Under the pieces are notes generated by a model. That model saw only the letters and a program-made list of their open reading frames with translations, did not search any database and was not told where the DNA came from. The translations under genes were made by a program, and so were the position numbers. 5,346 bases of DNA, taken from positions 1 to 5,346 of the forward strand of contig SVSO01000208.1 in assembly GCA_015064195.1 (NCBI GenBank). The letters run 5' to 3'. Numbering within the stretch: position 1 is the first letter of the stretch; each line of letters opens with the position of its first letter. Source of the stretch: Oscillospiraceae bacterium (lineage in GTDB: Bacteria > Bacillota_A > Clostridia > Oscillospirales > CAG-272). This document shows positions 1 to 4,266 of the stretch, piece after piece.

Positions 1-237
1 GTCAAAACCCTTGCCGAAGCCGCATCGGGAACCGCATTCGAGGGCTATTTCCCCACGCTTCTGCGGGCACTCGGCATCACCTTCGCCGTGGAGCTTGCCG
101 CCGAAGTCTGCCGGGATGCGGGGGAATCGGCGCTGGCATCCAAGGTGGAGCTTGCGGGAAAGGCGCAGATCCTCCTCCTCAGCCTGCCTCTCATCGGCGA
201 GCTGACAAGCCTTGCCGCATCGATCCTTCAGGCGTGA
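1..237 (+). CDS. spoIIIAD: SpoIIIAD, stage III sporulation protein AD (3' part, 78 residues)
   Basis: Frame 1 is open from the first base to TGA at 235-237, so the 5' end lies outside the window. The 78 visible residues match the C-terminal half of SpoIIIAD (about 130 residues in B. subtilis). A glycine/alanine-rich helix leads into the family's most recognisable block, EVCRDAGESALASKVELAGK (residues 35-54), close to the B. subtilis segment VCKDAGEGSIAAKIELAGK as I recall it. A last hydrophobic helix follows (about 56-76, ILLLSLPLIGEL). SpoIIIAD is a small polytopic membrane protein of the SpoIIIA-SpoIIQ channel, made in the mother cell under sigma-E. Its stop overlaps the start of spoIIIAE by one base (TGATG), which suggests translational coupling. 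Recognition is by conserved block and by operon order; function is known from the family. Confidence 0.93.
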   Translation, partial: VKTLAEAASGTAFEGYFPTLLRALGITFAVELAAEVCRDAGESALASKVELAGKAQILLLSLPLIGELTSLAASILQA

Positions 238-1352
238 TGCGGCTTCTTGCGGCGATCATACTCCTTCTCGCCCTCATTCTGCCCGTTGGCGCAGAGGATG
301 CACCGACCCTCTACAGCGCGGCGGATTTTGATGCGGATTCGGTGACGGGAGCATTGCCGGACGAGCTTCGGGATGCGCTCCCGGAGGATATTTTCTCACC
401 GGAGGGCTTTTCGGAGAAGTTTTCCTATGAATATTTCGCATCTCTCATCGGCAAAGCGGCGCGGACGGCACTCTCCCCGGCACTTACCATGACGGCGCGA
501 ACCATGGGGCTGGTGCTCATTTCGGCGGCCATCGGTGCGTTACGGGGCATGGTGAAGTCGGATTCGCTGGCATCGCTGTTTGAATTTGTGTCGGGACTCT
601 GCCTCATGCTCACCGTTTATCAGGGCGCATCGGAGCTGTTTTCGGCAGTCAGCGTCTATCTTACCCAGCTGTCCGGCATCGTCACCGCCATGGCACCGGT
701 GATGCTGGCCATCGGCACGGCGGGGGGCAATCTTTCCTCCGCCGCCGTTTCCCACAGCGGCCTCATGTTAGGGCTGGCACTGGTCGAAACGCTGGCGGCG
801 AAGGCACTTTATCCCGTGCTCCAGCTCTGCTTCGGACTTGCGGCCGTATCAGGCATGGGAAGCGGACTGCGGCTTGAGGGCATCGCAAAGCTGGTGCGGG
901 ATCTGTTTTCGTGGATCCTCGGACTCGCGGCGGCCATCATCTCCGCCATCATGAGCTTCCAGACCGCCATCACTGCCAAAGCGGACAGCCTGTCCATGCG
1001 CGCCGTCCGATTCGCCGCATCGAAAGCCATTCCCGTGGCGGGCGGCATTGCATCCGATGCCATGGGAGCGGTGGCGGGCAGTCTGTCGCTGGTGCGCAGT
1101 ACCGTGGGCGTGGTGGGCGTGATCCTCATCGCCGCCCTGACTCTGCCGGTGATCCTCCGCGTGCTGCTCATCCGGCTTGGCGTTGTGATCTCCGGAACAG
1201 CGGCGGAAATTCTCGGGCTGGAACGGGAGCGCAGACTGCTTTCGGAGATGGCGGGACTGCTTGGATTTCTCGGCGCGGTGTGCATCATCGCCGCGCTCAT
1301 GTTCGTCTATGCGCTGACCGTTTTCGCAAAAACGGCGGCGGCACTGGCGTGA
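237..1352 (+). CDS. spoIIIAE: SpoIIIAE, stage III sporulation protein AE
   Basis: The product is a 371-residue polytopic membrane protein, against about 399 in B. subtilis. A cleavable-looking signal peptide occupies residues 1-19 (MRLLAAIILLLALILPVGA, then ED). An acidic extracytoplasmic stretch (20-65) follows, then several hydrophobic segments (about 87-103, 114-130, 146-162, 174-206, 223-246, 287-318 and 340-367). The family signature spans roughly 248-300: a DSLSMRAVRFA block, an IPVAGG turn (265-270), then SDAMGAVAGSLSLVRSTVG. SpoIIIAE is a core membrane component of the mother cell-to-forespore channel needed for sigma-G activity. I chose ATG at 237 because it forms TGATG with the spoIIIAD stop; GTG at 234 would add only one residue. 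No clear Shine-Dalgarno precedes it, so re-initiation after spoIIIAD is likely. It is followed 14 nt later by spoIIIAF. Confidence 0.95.
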   Translation: MRLLAAIILLLALILPVGAEDAPTLYSAADFDADSVTGALPDELRDALPEDIFSPEGFSEKFSYEYFASLIGKAARTALSPALTMTARTMGLVLISAAIGALRGMVKSDSLASLFEFVSGLCLMLTVYQGASELFSAVSVYLTQLSGIVTAMAPVMLAIGTAGGNLSSAAVSHSGLMLGLALVETLAAKALYPVLQLCFGLAAVSGMGSGLRLEGIAKLVRDLFSWILGLAAAIISAIMSFQTAITAKADSLSMRAVRFAASKAIPVAGGIASDAMGAVAGSLSLVRSTVGVVGVILIAALTLPVILRVLLIRLGVVISGTAAEILGLERERRLLSEMAGLLGFLGAVCIIAALMFVYALTVFAKTAAALA

Positions 1353-1357
1353 AAGTT

Positions 1358-1362
1358 GGAGG
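1358..1362 (+). promoter_or_regulatory. Ribosome binding site of spoIIIAF
   Basis: GGAGG lies just after the spoIIIAE stop, with a short 4-nt A-rich spacer to ATG 1367. It decides the start of spoIIIAF. The same frame stays open far upstream inside spoIIIAE (to at least 911), but that part is an out-of-frame reading of spoIIIAE, and only ATG 1367 has a ribosome binding site and gives the family N-terminus. Confidence 0.8.
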
Positions 1363-1366
1363 AAAA

Positions 1367-1795
1367 ATGTCAGAAATCAAGGGCTTTTTGCTGTCGCTCA
1401 TGGCGGCGGCATCCGTGTCGGCGCTCATGGAGGGCTTCGTTCCGGAGGGCGGCGGCATGAAAAAATACGTGAAATATCTCATCTCGCTGACACTGCTGCT
1501 GACCCTGCTGATACCGCTCCGCACGGTTTTCACCAATCTTCCGGCCATGGCGGAGGGCGCATTTTCCTACGATTCGGTGGAAGCCATGTCCCGCGCCAAT
1601 GCCATCGTCGCCATGCACATCCAAAAGGCGGTCTGCGAAAAATTTGCCGTCGCCGATGAAGATGCGGCGGTGCGGTACGAGGACGGCGGAATCACCGTGG
1701 AGATCCGGGGGCGGATGGGACTGCTTGCGGAGGATATCGTGCGGTTCTGCCAGCTGAAGTTCGGCATTACACCGGAGGTGACGCTGTATGAATGA
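1367..1795 (+). CDS. spoIIIAF: SpoIIIAF, stage III sporulation protein AF (short form)
   Basis: The product has 142 residues, clearly shorter than the roughly 206 of B. subtilis SpoIIIAF. Two N-terminal membrane helices are seen (about 5-22 and 34-54), joined by a glycine-rich turn. The second begins MKKYVKYLISL, as is usual in this family, and ends LLIPLR. The rest (about 60-142) would lie in the space between the two membranes. It shows a helix (71-92), a strand (AVRYEDGGITVEIRG, 101-115), a second helix (117-131) and a last strand (TPEVTLY), the alpha/beta order of a ring-building-motif fold. SpoIIIAF is thought to form a ring in the SpoIIIA-SpoIIQ channel. The 3' end overlaps spoIIIAG by 8 nt. 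Identification rests on helix pattern and operon position; the sequence of this family is weakly conserved. Confidence 0.88.
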   Translation: MSEIKGFLLSLMAAASVSALMEGFVPEGGGMKKYVKYLISLTLLLTLLIPLRTVFTNLPAMAEGAFSYDSVEAMSRANAIVAMHIQKAVCEKFAVADEDAAVRYEDGGITVEIRGRMGLLAEDIVRFCQLKFGITPEVTLYE

Positions 1796-2150
1796 CGACA
1801 AGCCGGGCATCGGACAGTTTTTCTGCTATCTGCGGGAAAAGCGCAGTGTGTGGCTCATCGCCGCAGTTCTCATTGTCGGCATCATCCTCATGACGTTCGG
1901 CGGTGACGGAACGCTGACGGCGGCAAGCGATGAGGAGCGGCTGGAGATGCGGGTGGCGGAGCTTTGCCGGCACGCGGCGGGCGCATCGGAGGTGACGGTG
2001 ATGATCTCCTCCGATGAGACGCAGGTGCGGGGCATCGCGGTGGTGCTTGCCGGCGGCGATGCCCCGGAGATCCGGCTCAAGCTGACGGAAATGCTGGCCG
2101 CTCTGTTCGGAATTCCGTCAAGCGCGGTCAGCATTGCGGGCGCGGGATGA
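1788..2150 (+). CDS. spoIIIAG: SpoIIIAG, stage III sporulation protein AG (compact form)
   Basis: The product has 120 residues against about 229 in B. subtilis. A short cytoplasmic N-terminus (1-20, FFCYLREKRSVW) leads into one membrane helix (about 22-38), then a ring-building-motif domain: helix (48-64), strand ASEVTVMISS (66-75), strand RGIAVVLAGG (81-90), helix APEIRLKLTEMLAALFG (92-108) and strand SAVSIAGA (112-119). In B. subtilis SpoIIIAG the two central strands are separated by a long insert that forms the beta-triangle and barrel of its 30-subunit ring; here only about five residues (DETQV) lie between them. The start has a good ribosome binding site (GGAGGTG, 1774-1780) inside spoIIIAF, and the frames overlap by 8 nt. 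Calling it SpoIIIAG rests on the strand/helix motifs and on its place between AF and AH. Confidence 0.9.
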   Translation: MNDDKPGIGQFFCYLREKRSVWLIAAVLIVGIILMTFGGDGTLTAASDEERLEMRVAELCRHAAGASEVTVMISSDETQVRGIAVVLAGGDAPEIRLKLTEMLAALFGIPSSAVSIAGAG

Positions 2151-2193
2151 ATAATCCGGCGGCGGCGTGCATATGAATGTAGCACTGATGAAA

Positions 2194-2201
2194 AAAGGAG
2201 G
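2194..2201 (+). promoter_or_regulatory. Strong ribosome binding site of spoIIIAH
   Basis: AAAGGAGG is a near-perfect Shine-Dalgarno sequence, 9 nt before ATG 2211. It is the strongest such site in the operon and follows a 60-nt gap, in contrast to the coupled starts upstream. This suggests independent and probably higher translation of SpoIIIAH. Confidence 0.85.
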
Positions 2202-2210
2202 AATTTTTCA

Positions 2211-2834
2211 ATGGAAGAAACGGTAAGAGACGAAATGGAAGCGGGTCTGGTGGAAGCGAAGCCGGAGAAGGGCTTTGGCCGGAAGATGAAGAAGCTCCGG
2301 GATATCGCCGGAAAGATCGGCGCGCGCAATCTGGTGGTCGTCGGCTCGCTGGTGCTCATCGGCGCGGCGGTGATCCTCAATTTTGTCCTGTTCGGCGGCG
2401 AAAATCCGGCGGTGGGCGAAGGGGATCTGCTTGGCTCGGGGCTTGTGGGCGATGCGCTGGATGCGGGGGAATCCAAAGCGGACAGCTATTTTGCCACGGC
2501 GCAGCTTTCCCGCCGTCAGGCGCGGGATGAAGCGCTGGCGGTACTGCAGACTGTGGTTGACAGCGAGGGTGCGGATGCACTTGCCAAGGAGCAGGCTACC
2601 TCGGACATCAGCCGTATCACTTCGGAGATGCAGTCGGAGGCCAACATCGAGACGCTCATTAAATCCAAGGGCTTCGAGGACTGCGTGGCGGTCATTGCTG
2701 AGGGCAGTGCCAGCATCATCGTGCGCTCGGACGGACTGCTGCCAAATGAGCTGTCGCAGATCAAGGAGATCGTCTATGAGCAGGCCGGCATCGATCCGGT
2801 CAGCATCAAGATCATCGAGCAGAAACCGGCGTGA
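2211..2834 (+). CDS. spoIIIAH: SpoIIIAH, stage III sporulation protein AH (SpoIIQ partner)
   Basis: The product has 207 residues (about 218 in B. subtilis). It is a single-pass membrane protein of the mother cell whose extracytoplasmic domain binds forespore SpoIIQ and forms the channel ring across the intermembrane space. Here residues 1-39 are a charged cytoplasmic region with a basic stretch before the membrane helix (about 40-62, NLVVVGSLVLIGAAVILNFV). A low-complexity Gly/Asp/Ala linker (63-90) follows, then the clostridial-type block YFATAQLSRRQARDEAL (93-109), a long helix, and the ring-building domain with NIETLIKSKGFED (135-147), the family's best conserved motif (ETLIKSKGYED in B. 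subtilis), a strand SIIVRSDGLL and helix ELSQIKEIVYEQAGI. The N-terminal tail is longer than in B. subtilis, where the helix starts almost at once. It is the last gene of the operon and is followed by a terminator. Confidence 0.95.
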   Translation: MEETVRDEMEAGLVEAKPEKGFGRKMKKLRDIAGKIGARNLVVVGSLVLIGAAVILNFVLFGGENPAVGEGDLLGSGLVGDALDAGESKADSYFATAQLSRRQARDEALAVLQTVVDSEGADALAKEQATSDISRITSEMQSEANIETLIKSKGFEDCVAVIAEGSASIIVRSDGLLPNELSQIKEIVYEQAGIDPVSIKIIEQKPA

Positions 2835-2852
2835 AAAAGAATATACGCTCCC

Positions 2853-2900
2853 GGGCTGTTACAAGTTTTCAACTTGTAACAGCCCATTTTGCAATTTTTT
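2853..2900 (+). terminator. Rho-independent terminator ending the spoIIIA operon
   Basis: A perfect 15-bp inverted repeat is present: GGGCTGTTACAAGTT (2853-2867), a 3-nt loop TTC, and AACTTGTAACAGCCC (2871-2885). It is followed by a T-rich tail, ATTTT GCAA TTTTTT (2886-2900). The hairpin starts 18 nt after the spoIIIAH stop and separates the sporulation operon from the promoter of the next gene. Confidence 0.93.
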
Positions 2901-2921
2901 GTAAATTATCCCCGAAATCGA

Positions 2922-2950
2922 TTGACAAGCAGCCGCGGGTGGATTATAAT
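2922..2950 (+). promoter_or_regulatory. Consensus sigma-A (sigma-70 type) promoter of the lipocalin-like gene
   Basis: An exact -35 box TTGACA (2922-2927) and an exact -10 box TATAAT (2945-2950) are separated by the optimal 17 nt. Transcription would start near 2957, giving a leader of about 66 nt before ATG 3023. The spacer contains the 6-bp palindrome CCGCGG (2933-2938). The housekeeping consensus implies that the downstream gene is expressed in growing cells and is not a sporulation gene despite its neighbours. The boxes are read directly; strength is inferred. Confidence 0.92.
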
Positions 2951-2960
2951 ACTCAAAAAA

Positions 2961-2987
2961 GAGACAATGAGACAGCATTGTGTGCTG
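2961..2987 (+). repeat. Small overlapping repeats in the 5' leader, possible operator or hairpin
   Basis: Just downstream of the predicted transcription start lie an inverted repeat ACAATG (2964-2969) / CATTGT (2976-2981) with a 6-nt spacer, a direct repeat GAGACA (2961-2966 and 2969-2974, 8-nt period), and an alternative inverted repeat CAGCA (2973-2977) / TGCTG (2983-2987). The position would suit repressor binding or a weak leader hairpin. The arms are short, so chance is possible. Confidence 0.35.
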
Positions 2988-3022
2988 CGGCATGACATAA
3001 TAGCTGAGAAAGGACATACATC

Positions 3023-4138
3023 ATGAAGAAAATCCAACAATCCATCCATCCCGATGACGCGCTCCATTATGAAAAAATGGGCCTGACCAGGCATCAGGTG
3101 GAGCTTTGGGAGGACGGTTCCCGTGTGGACGGCTCCAAGGGCTGCTACGAATGGTGGTACTACGATTCCCATTATCCCGACGGAACGGTGCTGGTCATCT
3201 TTTTCTTTTCCAAAATGCCCATCGACGTGGACGGCCCCATAAAGCCCATCGCAACCATGGAGCTGACGCTTCCCGACGGCAGAAAATTTTCCGAGGAGGT
3301 CAACGCTTCCATCGCGGACAGCCATTATGCCAAGGACAAATGCGATGTGCGGATCGGCGAATGCCGGTGCAGCGGCGATCTGCGCCATTATGATGTGGTG
3401 TTCAAAGGAAAGACCATGTGCGCCAATCTGACGCTGGACGGCACGATCCCGGCATGGCGTTCGCAGACGGGAAGCATCTTTTTCGGCGATCGCGAGGAGC
3501 ATTATTTTGCATGGCTGCCGGCGATCCCCGAAGGCATTGCCCGGGCGGACATCACCTACGACGGCGGCAAGGAACTGCATCTGGAAGGCTCGGGCTATCA
3601 CGATCACAACTGGGGCAATGTGTCCATGCTCAAGCTGATGCACCATTGGTATTGGGGCAGAGCGAAGATCGGCAATTACAAGGTGATCTCGTCGTGGATT
3701 ACGGCGGAGAAGAAGTACGGCTACAAGGATCACGACGTGTTCATGATTGCAAAGGACGGCGAGATCATCGGCGACAATTCCAACCACACGCTGAAATTCA
3801 TGCCGGAGGGCCGGTATATCGATGCATACACGGGCAAGCCGGTGTACGATCGGGTGATCTATGAGTATACCACCGAATCGGGAGAGGTGTACCGCATCCA
3901 ATACAAGCGGAGCGGCGACATCAACAAGACCCGCTTTGTGGATGTTCTGCCGAAGCCGCTGGGAATGCTGGCGAAGCTGATCGGCTTTGACGGCGGCTAT
4001 CTGCGCTTTGAGGGCACGGCATCCATCGAAAAGCTGGAAAACGGCGCGGTGGTGGAATCGGTCAGCGATCCTGCCGTATGGGAGCTGATGTATTTCGGCA
4101 AATCCTGCGCCGATGAGCAATATCGGGCAAAGCAGTAA
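3023..4138 (+). CDS. CrtC/AttH-like two-domain lipocalin-fold protein (carotenoid 1,2-hydratase-like superfamily)
   Basis: The product has 371 residues, no signal peptide and no membrane helix, so it is probably cytoplasmic. Motifs typical of the CrtC/AttH superfamily are visible: EWWYYDSHYPDG (43-54) in the N-terminal lipocalin-like half, GSGYHDHNWGN (189-199) at the mid-protein junction, HHWYWGRA (207-214), and a C-terminal beta-rich half ending in WELMYFG (353-359). The superfamily includes hydroxyneurosporene synthase (carotenoid 1,2-hydratase), kievitone-hydratase-like enzymes and fungal Diels-Alderases, so the chemistry could be hydration or cyclisation of a hydrophobic substrate, or simple binding. 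The His/Asp/Trp-rich HDHNWG block is a candidate for the active site. ATG 3023 is 8 nt after GAAAGGA (3008-3014). The gene has its own promoter and terminator and no pathway partner in view, so the substrate cannot be named. Fold assignment is fairly sure; the function is open. Confidence 0.8.
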   Translation: MKKIQQSIHPDDALHYEKMGLTRHQVELWEDGSRVDGSKGCYEWWYYDSHYPDGTVLVIFFFSKMPIDVDGPIKPIATMELTLPDGRKFSEEVNASIADSHYAKDKCDVRIGECRCSGDLRHYDVVFKGKTMCANLTLDGTIPAWRSQTGSIFFGDREEHYFAWLPAIPEGIARADITYDGGKELHLEGSGYHDHNWGNVSMLKLMHHWYWGRAKIGNYKVISSWITAEKKYGYKDHDVFMIAKDGEIIGDNSNHTLKFMPEGRYIDAYTGKPVYDRVIYEYTTESGEVYRIQYKRSGDINKTRFVDVLPKPLGMLAKLIGFDGGYLRFEGTASIEKLENGAVVESVSDPAVWELMYFGKSCADEQYRAKQ

Positions 4139-4144
4139 ATATGG

Positions 4145-4181
4145 AAAAACCGCGAAACGGGAAGATGTTTTGCGGTTTTTT
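4145..4181 (+). terminator. Rho-independent terminator after the lipocalin-like gene
   Basis: A 14-bp stem pairs AAAAACCGCGAAAC (4145-4158) with GTTTTGCGGTTTTT (4167-4180), with one G-T wobble and an 8-nt loop, and ends in TTTTTT (4176-4181). It begins 7 nt after the TAA stop (4136-4138). The A-tract on the left arm means it could also act on the opposite strand, although no gene is seen there to need it. Confidence 0.9.
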
Positions 4182-4239
4182 CGCGAAAATATTGCGCAGG
4201 TTGGCAGATTCCGGCGGGAATGTTGTCTGTATAGGTGAG

Positions 4240-4257
4240 CGCAAATTGCGAAAGGAG
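4240..4257 (+). promoter_or_regulatory. Ribosome binding site of the lipoprotein gene, with a short palindrome before it
   Basis: AAAGGAG (4251-4257) is 9 nt before ATG 4267 and fixes that start. Directly upstream is an 11-nt near-palindrome, CGCAA-A-TTGCG (4240-4250), which could be an operator half or chance. The remaining 4182-4239 gap shows no promoter with acceptable boxes and spacing: TTGGCA at 4201 and TATAGG at 4230 are 23 nt apart. Confidence 0.7.
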
Positions 4258-4266
4258 CTTGTCTGA

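Noticed and set aside
11..205. 64-codon + strand frame at the window start
   Set aside because: It is a shadow of spoIIIAD in another frame; frame 1 gives the conserved SpoIIIAD C-terminus.
911..1366. Upstream open extension of the spoIIIAF frame
   Set aside because: It is an out-of-frame reading of spoIIIAE, rich in Arg, His and Gly. The family N-terminus and a GGAGG site place the start at 1367.
2168..2185. CATATGAAT as a possible sigma-E -10 element before spoIIIAH
   Set aside because: The match to the sigma-E -10 pattern is imperfect and no fitting -35 element was found in the end of spoIIIAG.
2173..2226. 17-codon frame beginning ATGAATGTAGCA between spoIIIAG and spoIIIAH
   Set aside because: It has no ribosome binding site of its own, contains the spoIIIAH ribosome binding site and overlaps the spoIIIAH start. 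I do not support it as a peptide gene.
2853..2885. The perfect inverted repeat as an insertion-sequence end or attachment site
   Set aside because: The T-rich tail and its position right after the operon end are fully explained by a terminator. No transposase, integrase or target duplication is visible.
4201..4235. TTGGCA ... TATAGG as a promoter for the lipoprotein gene
   Set aside because: The spacing is 23 nt, well outside the 16-18 nt range, and both boxes deviate from consensus.
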